Source: Diogma glabrata
Taxonomy: Eukaryota > Arthropoda > Insecta > Diptera > Cylindrotomidae
Length of the DNA stretch: 64,000 nt
NCBI GenBank assembly: GCA_963693315.1
Contig: OY856188.1
Coordinates: 223,366,996-223,430,995, forward strand
Direction of reading: 5' to 3'
This document shows, piece after piece, positions 14,001 to 25,624 of this stretch. Both the position numbers and the translations under genes were made by a program. Within the stretch, counting starts at the first letter, position 1. Every line of letters starts with the position of its first letter. Under the pieces are notes generated by a model, which was not told where the DNA came from, ran no database searches, and saw nothing but the letters and a program-made list of their open reading frames with translations.

Positions 14001-14800
14001 CTTATTTCTTTTTATATAGTAGCAGTGAGGGAGAAACTATTATTTTTTTGTGGTAGGTTTTTTTCTTATAGATTTAAAAGAAACTCGCAATAATTGTACA
14101 ATTTTGAATCAAATGAAAAATTTATGAACGTCTTTGGGAAGACAAACCGGTTTCTCTCTCAGAGAAATAAAGGAAAACAAACAAACAAAAAAACGATTTG
14201 ACAGAAGATCAATCACGATTAATATTAGTTATGGTGGTCGGTTGAATGAAACCAATAGATAAACATAGACCAACATTTAATGATATGATGTAGGAAATTT
14301 AAATAAGATAAATAAGAGGGAAGAACAAATTTTATAAAAATAATTTGTAGAAATAAAACTAAAATTGAGTTCCCGTCGAGTATGCTCCTTAATCATGTGA
14401 ACTAAATAATTAAAGCACACATATAGTTAAATAGAAAAAGGAAAACTGCATATGAAATTGAGAGTACTGTTGGATGAATAGAGTTGATTTGACAGCTTCC
14501 GTATGATATCACCTTAGTTGATAATATATCACTGCTATTGTCAGTGGTATCCACTATTTGATGTTGAATCGTATGTCAATAGCAGTGACTCGAGTACACG
14601 GGGCTGTCACGCCCGTAGATCAAAACTTAAAACAAATATACAAAACTAAATTGTTGTTTTTATATAGGAAAATAAATTTTAATTCGCCTAAAAACCAAAA
14701 CGAAAAAGTAATCGAATTTAAAACAAAACTCAATTTTGGCGCCTTTAGTGTTGGCGCCGGGTGCGGTCGCTCCATTGCACCCGTTGTTTATCCGGCCCTG
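11020..14800. mobile_element. hAT-type DNA transposon with 8-bp target duplication
   Basis: The element begins CAGTGCCGGATCAAGC and ends ATCCGGCCCTG, whose complement CAGGGCCGGAT matches the start with one change. GGTGC-type blocks lie inside both ends. It is flanked by perfect 8-bp direct repeats CATTCTCA at 11012-11019 and 14801-14808, the hallmark of hAT insertion. The 3781-bp interior is AT-rich and contains only decayed transposase on the minus strand. An open frame crossing the right end at 14558-14842 is incidental. Confidence 0.9.
12490..13030 (-). pseudogene. Decayed hAT transposase C-terminal region
   Basis: On the minus strand, around 12625-12495, the reading is FAKHARYFSNLFKAKILSLT followed by VAPAERSFSKLHQVMEKVLG. 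The AERSFSKL core is the hAT C-terminal dimerisation signature of the TTF-finger/DUF4371 kind of hAT. Further upstream, near 12970-12860, SKMMQSLNLNVCK and ADEFLRGIVDFASKSN in two frames resemble the segment that precedes that domain. Stops and frameshifts separate the parts and no N-terminal finger or catalytic aspartates were found. It belongs to the element at 11020-14800. Confidence 0.65.
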
Positions 14801-14979
14801 CATTCTCATCTGGAACAACTAAGTTGTTTGATGTATTGGTGAAATAAACAAAGCCTTAAAATCATCTATGATTTTATTCAGGTGAGATTTAGATAATTTA
14901 AAAAATATGTAAACCATGGCAACAACCAAACTTTATATAAAAAATTAGGTTGCTTTGATTTTTAAAAATATTTTAGTTT

Positions 14980-15630
14980 TAATTTTTAGTTTTTGTATTT
15001 ATTTTTTCAGTCATACGTTTTTGTTTTTAATTTAATACAATAGCTATTTATTACCACGTTTTCACGAGGAATTCAATCATGCCATGAAAACACTTTATAG
15101 TTTGAATACAGAATAAAGATTGAAATGATTTTGGATCTACATGAAAACGTAGTATATGTATTAAGGGCGTAAGTAGCTGTCTTTTTTTGCTTGAGAGCGA
15201 AATTGTTGAACAAACACTCGAAAGAAAAAAAGATACTCCATGCCAGAATTACATAAATTAAAATACATATATTTACACAAAAAAGTAAAATGTTTTTCGT
15301 GAAAATTGTTTAATCCAAGTAGTTTTTCATTTGATTTTTATTTTCCTAAATTTCTATAGAAACTACTTTTTTTAAATTTTATTAAATTTTTATATTAATT
15401 TATTTTGTTTTTCAGTTGTGGTTGATCTATGGTATTGTTAAGTATGCATCAGCTTTGTAAATTAGTTTTTGATTCTTTAAATTTAAGTAATTTTTTGTTT
15501 GTATTTTTTTCTTAAATTTCTTTAGCAACCAATTTATTTAATTTTAGTTGTATATTAAATTACTGACGAACCAAGAAATGCTTTGATTAAACAATTTTCT
15601 CAAAATAAAATTTTACAAAACACATGTCTG
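14980..15630. repeat. Dispersed repeat with inverted copies at 56.4 and 59.1-59.4 kb
   Basis: 15160-15370 reads as a diverged reverse complement of 59085-59380 (shared GGGCGTAA edge, CTTGAGAGCGAAATTGTTG core, GTTTAATCCAAGTAGTTTTTC). 15490-15630 similarly matches 56380-56500 in reverse. The CTTGAG...CTCGAG core is a CpG-containing imperfect hairpin. Non-coding and probably non-autonomous. Confidence 0.6.
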
Positions 15631-16084
15631 TTATAAATATAGCTTGTATTGCACTTTATTTTTGAATCTCGAAATTGCATTTTATTGTATACTTGTACAA
15701 AAAAACTATTGTGTGCTACTAGAACTAGAGGGTTGGTGCAAAATAATGTTATAGAACTTTGAACGCGTTTGCAAAAACCCACACTCACTAAGTAGTAGTA
15801 CAATATACTATTTTTTTAAAAAAATATGAGCAACATAGAAACACCAGTATTCCTGGGAACAAAAATCCAAAAGAAAATTTAAATAAATCTGGTAGTGAAG
15901 TGGTGTGGCGAACATTTAAATTAAAAAATTTCAAAATTTTAATTGTAGCAGGCGATGTTTTTATCGTCAAAGCTTTATAAAAAACAAATTAGTTTTTTAA
16001 AGTTCTTGATTTTCGTGTTGTTAAAAAGGTTTTTGTATAATAAATTTTATTTTTCACAATTCTAAATTTTAAATAATATAATCA

Positions 16085-18030
16085 ATGTTAATCGTCAACT
16101 AAGAATGCTAAGGCCGTCGACGAGAAGGATAATTTCTACATAGCACTAGAAGAGGTTATGAAACGAACACCAACACGCGACTTCATTCTGGTTCTTGGTG
16201 ACTTTAATGGGCAGGTTGAATGAGATATCTCTTATGGAAATGTGGTGGTTCCCAACAGCCTGCATTTGAATTCGAATGATAATGGTGAGGGAACGACTGA
16301 GTTTGCATTATCAAATAATTTGAAAATTGCCAGTACTTTCTTTCCGCACTGATCGATTCATAAGCAGAGTTGGGTCTCACCGAATGAAAACACTCGAAAT
16401 CACGTGCTAGTTCCACTTTCCAAATCCAAGCATTCCAAAATTCAATCAACGGAACCGTTTTAACATCTCATCATTAAAGAATGCTGAAACGAAAGAGAGA
16501 TATCAAAACCATATTGCCGAAACATTGGAGAAATCAGAAACCATTAATAGAGACGTCGATAAGTTGTATTTGCTCAAAGATGCTGTTTTAAGCGCTGCTG
16601 AGGGAATACTAGGACGACCACAAAACAACTCTCAGAAGCCATGGATGGATCAAGCATGCGTTGATGCTATCAATATAAAAGAAATTGCTATCTAAAATGT
16701 CTCGAAGAACGCAACATCAGAACCAAGAAGGAGAACTATAAACTGGCAAGATAAGCCGTTACAAAACTATGTAGACGAACGAAGAGAGAATGGTGGAAGA
16801 GACAGTGTGAGGAGCTTGAAAGCTTCAATAAGGAACATCAATTGCATAACTTCGTACAGCAGGTTAAAACCCTAAAGAAGGGACCTCAAACTAGATCAAC
16901 TGCTATTCAAAACGAAGATGGGGAGCTATAAGTAGACCTTGAAAACATTTTAGATACTTAAGCCGCTTATTTTGAGAATCTTCTCAACATAAGTGACTAG
17001 CAACAAGTCAGACGACGAGCAAAGCTTATTTGTGCGTCAAAGGTACATGTAGACGAACCATCCAAAGAGGAGCTCGAAGCGGCGCTGTCAAAATTAAAGT
17101 GCAATAAAGCACCTGGTATCGACTATATAGCATCCAAAATGATTGTACATGGTGAAACTCTATCTTTAAGATTGTTTGAAGTTGTTCAAATGATCTGGAG
17201 GACTGAAACCATGACAGGACTGGAACCCAGCTATGCTGATACTAATCCATAAAAAAGGTAATCGCCTACAATGTGCAAACTACAGAGGAATCGCTCTCCT
17301 CTGCACATCATATAAGATCTTTTCCACATTTTGCTAGCTAAGATCAATCCTTTTGCTGAACAACTGTTTGGAGAATATGAGTGTGGTTTCCAGCGGGGCT
17401 GAGGTACCACCAATGCACTTTTCTCGATAAGGATGATTTTGAAAAAGTGCCGAGAGTTCAACTTACCTGTGCACCAACTCTTCATTGATTTCAGGCAGGC
17501 CTACGACTCTCTCGAACGAGAGACTCTATGGTCGGCTCTAGTGTCAATGGGAATTCCTGGTAAACTGGTAGCACCATGCAAAATGACAGTACAGAACTCT
17601 CAATGCTGTATACGAGTAAAGAACGCAATATCAAAGTTTTTTAAAGTCGACTCCTGCTTAAGACAAGGTGATGCTATCTCTCCTATACTTTAATTTAGCC
17701 TTGGAATATGTATGCCGTCAAAAGAAACTACCGACCATCAACAATATCTTGTCAATAAACTCAGTACAGATGATCGCTTACGCTGATGATGTTGGTATCC
17801 TTGGCCAAAGTGAAGCTGTTATGAGTGAGACTTTCAAGTTGCTTGAGAGTGGTGCTAGGAAAATCGATCTGCAATTTAAATGCGATAAAACCAATCAAAT
17901 GAATGTTTCAATAGAGGCTGAGAAGAAAGATTTGATGTGCGGCGATAAACGAATTGAGAGAGTTGAGTTTTTTAAATATTTGGGATCAATGCTTGACTCA
18001 AACAACAGCATACTTACAGATATAAAAGCT
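16085..18030 (+). pseudogene. RTE-like non-LTR retrotransposon, truncated and decayed
   Basis: The reading starts with KDNFYIALEEVMKRTPTRDF followed by ILVLGDFNG, the late part of an RTE-type endonuclease. A linker follows (KPWMDQACVDAI). The reverse transcriptase is spread over several frames: KCNKAPGIDYIASKMI, then LFIDFRQAYDSLERETLW, SCLRQGDAISPIL, LALEYVCR and IAYADDVGILG. The YADD catalytic aspartates survive. Stops and frameshifts occur throughout, for example near 16220, 16930 and 17690. The 5' half of the endonuclease and the 3' end are absent. Similarity to the RTE clade is judged from these motifs. Confidence 0.85.
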
Positions 18031-18058
18031 TGTAATCCAACTTTCAAATCAAGACAAT

Positions 18059-18403
18059 TTGTTAATCAATTATAATGAGGAAGCAGAACAAGGGTCGATG
18101 TCAAATATTTCAAGTTCTTCAATATCTTTAACTTTAACCATTTCATCGGATTTATTTTCACAATTTCCATTTGATAGATTCTGCCATTTTTTTAAGATGA
18201 ATAATTTAAAAAAAGATAATGAATTGGGTGATTCGATAACAGTTGAAGATAATAGTGAAAAATGCCGGACAATGCAACATTTAGTCCAATCATGGGTTGG
18301 TGATAGTGCTAAACAACAAATTATCCATATATTAGATAAAATATCTACATTAACACCTCCTGATCGGTTACTTCTGTACCTGAGAATGGCAGATAGTATA
18401 TAG
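18059..18403 (+). CDS. Open frame of unknown origin, possible host exon fragment
   Basis: A 114-codon open frame begins just beyond the RTE relic and is in a different frame from it. The first third is serine-rich. The last 40 residues are the interesting part: QHLVQSWVGDSAKQQIIHIL followed by DKISTLTPPDRLLLYLRM, a compact amphipathic stretch unlike any transposon protein I know. It loosely resembles the short helical segment (spacing I-x2-IL...LYLY) at the start of RFX5/RFX7-type transcription factors. No splice donor is obvious and no winged-helix exon occurs in the window. It could be a coding exon, a captured gene fragment or chance. The start codon is uncertain. Confidence 0.3.
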   Translation: MLINYNEEAEQGSMSNISSSSISLTLTISSDLFSQFPFDRFCHFFKMNNLKKDNELGDSITVEDNSEKCRTMQHLVQSWVGDSAKQQIIHILDKISTLTPPDRLLLYLRMADSI

Positions 18404-18716
18404 TGTCAATAAAAAGCTATAGGGGATTTGATTATAAAATCTGTGAATACGGTTCTCTTTAAAAATATCTTTAAAAGCATACGTTGGCGGTCTTTTATTG
18501 AGATTATCTTCTAGGTACAGGATCTGAGGATATAAAATCGGGAAAATTAATATATTACAAAATTAGGCTTAATTGTTTAAAAATTTTAATTTAACACATT
18601 TATTATTTTTAAATTGTCGATGATCTATAAGAAAAATTATTATAGTGAAAATTGTTTGCCTTAGTTTTAATTTAATTTAACCCTATGAAATTCTCTAAAA
18701 TGTAATGAAATCAATC

Positions 18717-18885
18717 AATTTCACCAATAACATTTGAATTATACTAATAACAAAGAGTTATACGACTGGCCTACTGGGATATAAAAAATTATCAGCCAAG
18801 TTTCGAAATAATTAACTGATATCACAGTAGGCCAACGTATAACTATTTGTTATTAGTATAATTCAAATGTTATTGGTGAAATTGA
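18717..18885. repeat. Short palindromic MITE-like element
   Basis: Arms of about 65 bp (CACCAATAACATTTGAATTA and TACTAATAAC on the left, with their complement on the right) surround a 45-bp centre. The arms are almost perfectly complementary. Non-coding. Confidence 0.85.
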
Positions 18886-19384
18886 ATCTAAACGAATTCC
18901 CCTCGTTCGTTGATAAATTCTCATAATTTTTTGAAAAATTTCTCAAGCAAGTGGTATTGATAGAAGCTCTCGGTCTACGGCCTCGTGTTTTTATCAATAT
19001 ACTTGCTTTCTAAATTTTTGGCAAACAATTATTTCTAATTATCACCGCCCTTGGGAAATTACAACAGAAAACCTCATGCGCTTACGTATGAAAATCAAAA
19101 TAATTAATAGTTCTAACTTTTAACTTTAATAGTTCTAACTTTTAACTTTAAAGCAAAATAAAATGTCTAGTACTCCCTTTTAAATATATTATGTGCCTGT
19201 GCACTTGTATGTTTTTTATGTTTTAAGATTTTGACCTAAATCAGAATGTTACATGGTGAGTGGTAACAATTTTGATTATTTTAAAGAACAGGTAACGATT
19301 GACAGCTTGTTTGAACATACTTTTAAATATATTTTAAAATTAGACTCCGAATTAATAGTTTTGACCAGATTGTAAATAACGGCT

Positions 19385-20455
19385 TTAGTTTACGGTGAAA
19401 AACACGGAAAATCAGCGAGGTCTGGAAATAAGGTTTTAATTTTGTATATTTAGGTATTGGAATTCGTTGACATCAATAAAAAAAAATTTTCTGCGTTTTT
19501 AGTTTTTTTTTTAACCCTATCTTAAGATACAGGGTGTTGAAAAATCAAGAAATTGACCCTGGTGTATTGAAATGGCTCTACAGTCAAAACTACTGAACTG
19601 ATTTTAATGTTATATAGCTCAAAATGTAGGTATTGAACAGAGCTAATCAAAATAATAAATCACATTATATGACCTTGAACACTTTCATTTAGAAAAATAA
19701 TGGTAAAAAATTCGATTTTCTAGAAATGCGTATTTTTAAAATTTTTGATTTTTTAATATGTGAAAGGTTCTCATAATTTTAACATATTATGTTACTAACA
19801 TTTTATAAAAAATTCAGGAGGGGAAAAGTTTTTGTTTTTTTTTTATTAATTTTATTACAACACGCCTTAAAATTTTTCATCATAAAAAAAAGTGGAGTTA
19901 AAAAATGAAGTTTTTTTTGGATTTACATATATGTTTTTATAATAAATTTTTAATTTTAACTCAAAATAAATATCTTACACATTTTTTATTTAACTGAAAT
20001 TTAATATTTTACACATTTTTTATCATATATTTAATTTTACATTACTAAATTCCGTAGAGTTAGAATAACGTCTAGCTAAGATTGATCCATCATTTGTAGG
20101 AATGTATGAGTGATATCCTCGTGTTCCAGATATTCTTTTTAAATTGGCGTATCTATCAGCCAGTTGATTTCGTTTTGCAAACAAATACCTACATTCTGAG
20201 CAATTTAACATTAAAATCAGCTCAGTAGTTTTGAATGTAGAGCCATTTCAATACACCAGGGTCGAGCAATTCTTTGATTTTTCATCACCTTGTATCTTAA
20301 GACAGGGCAAAAAAAAAAAACAAACTAAAAACGCAGAAATTTTTTTTTTATTTTTATTATTGATGTCAATGAATTCCAATACCTAAATATACAAAATTTC
20401 CAAAATTGCATGTTATTTTGCTGATTTCAGGTGTTTTTCACCTTACTCATTTTTG
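19385..20455. mobile_element. Foldback element of about 1.07 kb
   Basis: Arms at about 19385-19650 and 20190-20455 are inverted copies. They share TACGGTGAAAAACAC, TTTAGGTATTGGAATTC, ATCTTAAGATACAGGG and GTGTATTGAAATGGCTCTAC, with complements on the right. The 500-bp centre is AT-rich and non-coding. No transposase and no clear target duplication. Probably a non-autonomous DNA element. Confidence 0.8.
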
Positions 20456-21477
20456 TTGGTATAATATTGAAAAATTAAGGTTTTGGTAGTTTGTTGGTGT
20501 TATAATTATCGTCACGATAATGCAATTATATTTCTATAATATTTCGTCAGACTGCGTACTGTTCATACTGTTTAGCAACAACTAGAATACGCCATAAAAC
20601 CAACCTCTTTGCCAGATTTGCCATTAAACATTCTTGTATAGGTCTAATTTACTAAGTTATAAAGAAACCTTCCATGTGGAAACATTTTAAGCCAACTTGT
20701 TTAGATCTTTTAGATTATATTTTGGTTTTACCTTAAGCGTACATTTCAAGCATATCCTTAAACTTCTTCTTTGTTACGTTGTACAAAATTATGCTCAAAA
20801 TATATTTGAATCATTTATTTAAAAACGTCATAACTTTTAGTTCCCCTTTAAATTAACCTCACATAAAATGAATACACGAAAACGACTTGTTTAAGACAAC
20901 AATTTTATTTGTTAGGGAGAGTTTTCTTTCGTCAAGTCTTTTCTAGATCAAAAAGTAAAATAAAAAAAGAAAAATAACTACAACACCACATAATAGAACA
21001 CCAGAAGAACAACATCTCTATAATCTCGTTGTTTTGCTCCTTCTTCTTGTTTGAACATTATCGCTAAGGGATGATGGATTTTTAAAACTTGTACAACTAA
21101 AGTGGGTTGACTGGTAGATGGTGGTTTTTTGTTTACGTTTTTATATAGAAAAAATATTCTTTTTTATGTTGAATTTTACATCGTTAGTTGTAACAAAATA
21201 GAGGGTCTACAACCTACATCACCCTCAGTGATCACATCATATATATAAATAAATTTACAAGCCTTTTATAATGAGTTTACTGTTTGTGTGTGAGGGTTGT
21301 TCGATAATTTGTAAGCTTAGTACTGCAAACACTACATATGATGACACAGTATCGAGCCATCTTCTTATCAACTCACTTTTCCCAATTTCACATAATATTA
21401 TTATTTACGTTAGAGGTAATGTTCATTACGATATGTGAATTTTGAACTAATATGGATTCATGTTATTTTATTAGGGG
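20456..21477. other. Non-coding DNA
   Basis: No supported gene. This stretch is less repetitive than its surroundings and may be original host intergenic or intronic sequence. Confidence 0.3.
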
Positions 21478-21714
21478 ATGAATCTTGTGGAAAATCTATG
21501 TAGAAACGATGGAACAAAATTTATATTTTTGATTAAAAAATTGAATATGAAAAAAAATTATTTTGAATTAAACTTTACATTATATTTTGTATTTTTCTTC
21601 ATGGCAACTTTAGTGTCAAGCGTTTGCAATTCAAACAAAGAAGATTTATCACAGATTAAATACAATAAAGGCAAACTAAAAATATTTGATGACAAATTAA
21701 AATTGGAAGTGTGA
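21478..21714 (+). CDS. Small open frame with signal-peptide-like segment
   Basis: 78 codons. From the internal methionine at codon 24 it reads MKKNYFELNF, then TLYFVFFFMATLVSSV, a basic start followed by a hydrophobic core like a secretory signal peptide. A lysine-rich tail of about 29 residues follows. No family is recognised, and the surrounding DNA is AT-rich enough to generate Phe/Leu-rich frames by chance. It could be a first exon or a small secreted peptide, but the evidence is weak. Confidence 0.2.
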   Translation: MNLVENLCRNDGTKFIFLIKKLNMKKNYFELNFTLYFVFFFMATLVSSVCNSNKEDLSQIKYNKGKLKIFDDKLKLEV

Positions 21715-22009
21715 TAAAACATAATTTTTTTCAAATCACAATGCAAAAAGGTTTTACAAGTCAGTGGAAAAAATTAAATGGCGTGATGTATCTTGATTTT
21801 ATTTGAAGAAGATCTTTGGAATTAAAATTGATTCAAGTTTTGATTCAAATAGTTTGAGTGTACGGTTTAAATTTAAATTGTATATCTGCTTGAGTAGGCT
21901 GGGTAGGCTCAAAGACTTTGTATCGAAAATTCATAAAATTTTGAACATTTTCGTACCTGGAATTCGATTCAGTTGCACTTCCAGGACATCCCTGGATCTA
22001 AATCTGTAG

Positions 22010-22106
22010 AGTGTATTTTTTAATAAAAAGCGTTGTGTTATAGGAATAGAAATATGTGGCACCACAACAAATTGATACCTTTTAAGACCTAGGTTCCACA
22101 CTGTCC
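22010..22106. repeat. Dispersed motif with a CCTAGG core, copy 1
   Basis: TTTTTAATAAAAAGCGTTGT, then CCTTTTAAGACCTAGGTTCC. The same order of blocks recurs at 25440-25560, and a more diverged version at 11190-11275 (CTTTTAAGATCTAGATCC). Non-coding; possibly the end of a dispersed element. Confidence 0.5.
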
Positions 22107-22107
22107 T

Positions 22108-22311
22108 GCAGCCAAATTCTGTAACTGTGAAGTGGTGAAGTGTTAAAAATTTCTTTATTTCGATTTAATCATTAATTTTTTATCATTTTACCATTTTTGC
22201 GATTCTATATGCGATTTGAATGTCTTAAAACTTCACTCACTTAGATATTTTTGCGGTGAAGTGATAAAAAACTTATCACTTCACCGCTTCACAGTTACAG
22301 AATTTGGCTGC
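22108..22311. repeat. Inverted-repeat MITE-like element
   Basis: The 38-bp ends (GCAGCCAAATTCTGTAACTG then TGAAGTGGTGAAGTG) are inverted at the right (CACTTCACCGCTTCACAGTT then ACAGAATTTGGCTGC). The inner region also carries a second ACTTCAC/GTGAAGT pair. About 204 bp, non-coding. Confidence 0.85.
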
Positions 22312-25300
22312 TGATGAACTTGTGAATGGTAAACTTCAATAACTTCATCCCTTAAAGACTTTGCTGAAAATTTACATTAAGGTGTTTTGTAAACAATCTA
22401 GATTTACACATTTTCAATTTCACCAAACAATCAACTTCAATCAATCACTTATTTTATCTCATAACGTCTTACATTAACAAGCACACAACATCGTTCACAA
22501 CTTTTCCTATTCTTATTTATGATTAATAATATCCATCCCAAAACCAATTTTCTGTTACAAATTTCCAGTCCACTTGAAATAATCGGACACTAATATTTCT
22601 AACCAAAAACAAAAACAAAAAATAAAAAGGAAACCGAATCCAGACCAAAGAAAATCGAAAATTTATCCAATAAATAATAATATTAGGAACAACAACAATA
22701 AATATTTTGTCACAACTGACACCCTTACTCTCGAACAATAATTTACTATTTCTTCACACTAGAAACGAAGTAAAACTATTATATTTTTATGAGATGATGA
22801 GGATAATGATGATAAGATATGAATATAGAGGGGTGGTAGTAATAAAAAAATTTGCCTGGTTATTATTATGATATTTCAATGTTTGTCTTAAACAGAATCC
22901 GAGGAAAATAATAACAACAACAACAGCTGCTGTAAACATAAATAACTGTAAAACAAAATTATGATAATGGTGATAATGGTAATGGAAAAAATTATAATAT
23001 CACATCTACCCTTAAATATAGATAAATAATTTTGTGTTTTTGGATTTTTTTTTATTAAAAATTCGAAATATAAATATTTATATGGGATATTTATGTATGT
23101 TTGGATATTTGATTGGGTTTATAGATTTGATCAAATTGGATAAGAAATACAAAACAAAAACATGGGGCTAATCTGTAAAATTTGATTTATTACTGTAAGA
23201 ATTATTTTGAGGGTGTTCGGAAAAACTCTCACAGGGAGAATGGAATCTCAAGACTTGTATTTATTGAGATTTAAGGTAAACAAAGGTTCAAGTGCTACTT
23301 ACCACCTTCTTTAAATTCATCCATAAACTAATCAGTTTCTTTCTATTTATAGTTTTAAGTGAATCGTGGCTTTTTGTTAAGTGCAATAAGCACTAACAAC
23401 AAACATAACTGTTTGATTTCAATAAGTAAATTTATAGTGTGTTAATCGCCAAAACTGTGTTAAGCATATACTAATTGTTTAGAATATTAATAATAAAACT
23501 TAAAATACTCATTTTTTAAAAGACTCTAGTTCAAATTCTATTAGAAATATAAATTCGATATTTTATTTTATAATGAGATTTATCTATATTCTATAATAAT
23601 AATTAAAATGTAAATCAAAATCGTATTCAATCCAACCCACATAATGATTATTATTTTCATCCAACACATAAATTTCACAATAAGCCAATGAAGAGAAAAA
23701 ATTTAAATGGCAATAAATTTTTATCTTTTTGAACAAACGAGAAAAAAAAGAATGTGTCAAAAAGAATATAGAGTCATTAGAATGGTTTTAAGGGTAACAA
23801 GAAATTTTGTTATTTGGGGGAAAGATTAATTTTATGTCTTTCAGCCGATTTAATAATTTCAAATTCCTTTAAACTAAAACTTATGTTTTTCAATTATGTT
23901 CCGAAATCATTAAATTTGCTACTGCTGATTTATGGAAACAACAAGTTTGAAGAATTAAAATGAAAAATATGATTGAAAAGACGCTCTTGCTTGTTTTGAC
24001 TAGGTCCTGGAAATTATTGCTAGTATTTGACTGGTACTCCAAATAAAAATAAGATTTTCTGATTCAACCCCTATCAAAAATTTTTCTCACTCACACTCAA
24101 ATAAAAAAAAAAATCTTTTTTAAACCTATATGAAAAGTAAAGTTTAATTCAACGTTTTACTTCTTTCCCACCGCACAAATCTTTACAGAAATTATGAAAA
24201 TTTATATACATTTTCATCACCGGACATAATAAAATAATAAAGTGATCACACACAATGGCTCACGTTCCTGTATTTTATTATTCCCTATTTTTCAATTTAA
24301 AATAAAATCATTTTCATTATATCTGTTTTCCTGCAATTTTCCTTTTTTTTCATTTTTGTTTCCTTTATTCTATGCTCTGTGTTTATGGTTCAAAACGAAG
24401 GGGACAAAAACGGAACGATGCAATTCAAAGAAAATATTTTATAATAAAATGATTTACATTTTGTTGTTGTAGTTGTTGTTATTATATATTTTCATCTTCC
24501 TATATAATTGGGAAATGGAAAATTGTATTTATTTTTTCAATTGAAATTTTTTCTCTTTTCTTTTTACCGACAAAATCATGTCAAAATGTTTCCTGGATTA
24601 TGAAAATGTTTTATTTGTTAGTTTTGTGTTTTCGGTTCATATTGTGCGTTTTGAAACGTAGGAAATACAGGAAAATTATTTATACATAATATATATATAT
24701 GAGATTTTTAAAGTTATAATCAAAATTAATTGCGTTTTTTTATGTTTTTTAATGGTTAATTTATGAAAGACAAGGAAAAGTTCATATTGCATAAAAAGGT
24801 TTTTTAGGTTAATTTTATTTGGTCTTGGTTTGTTTTGGGTTTCAAAATGGTGAAGGTTAATTTGAATAAATACAGCCTATTTTAAAAGCCTTTCCCATAA
24901 CTTAATGCAAAACTAAATTTTGGTAATACAAAATTTAAACCGAAATGATTGCATGAACTGTGATAGAGATAAAAAAGGTAGTGTGAAAAGAAAGTTTTCT
25001 CTTTCTCTAGTTTTAAAACATCAGGGATAAGAACCATTTATAATTAATTGTTCGATATTGATAGCACTTGTATTTGGGTTGATTTTCGAAATTGGATTTT
25101 GTATTTTTACTAGTATGTATGTGTTTGTATCGTTGTATGAGGACCAACATTTGTGCAACGCTTTCTCAACAATTAGCGACGCGACTTATATCAAAATGAG
25201 CACAATCGAGCACTTATATAAAAAATCGCGTAGCTTATAACCTAGTTTTCTAAAACGGAAATTGGTTACTTAGTTTATTAATTGTTTAAAAATAACAGAA

Positions 25301-25439
25301 AAATATCTTTTCAAATATCATGAGAATGAATAATACCGAGGTCGTTGACATACCGTTTTGTTTGATTTGTTATATTTTGAGTTTCTTACGAAAATATAAA
25401 TTAAGTATAATTTCTGACAGAAAAAGTTTTAGGGAGGGG
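22312..25439. other. Long low-repeat non-coding stretch
   Basis: About 3.1 kb with simple A/T-rich runs and short AAC/GAT microsatellites (near 22800, 22915 and 22970), typical of fly intergenic or intronic DNA. No coding frame shows a recognisable domain, and no RNA gene is evident. This is the best candidate in the window for unmodified host sequence. Confidence 0.35.
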
Positions 25440-25560
25440 TCCAACGAACTTTTTTTTTAATAAAAAGTGCTGTGTAGGAATTACAACAACACACATAGAT
25501 GCCTTTTAAGACCTAGGTCCAACAACAACATGCGTGTTGATGAACGCTTCTTAAACCTTT
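25440..25560. repeat. Dispersed motif with a CCTAGG core, copy 2
   Basis: TTTTTTAATAAAAAGTGCTG, ACACACATAGATGCC and TTTTAAGACCTAGGTCC in the same order as 22010-22106. It lies just upstream of the LINE at 25625; whether it belongs to that LINE is unknown. Confidence 0.5.
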
Positions 25561-25624
25561 GTGGATTGTACGCCCCCGGGACTGTTGATTCGGACTAAGT
25601 ATTTCATTTGTACGATGTAGATCG

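Noticed and set aside
14558..14842. 94-codon open frame at the right end of the second hAT
   Set aside because: It crosses the transposon end and target duplication into flanking DNA and has no recognisable domain.
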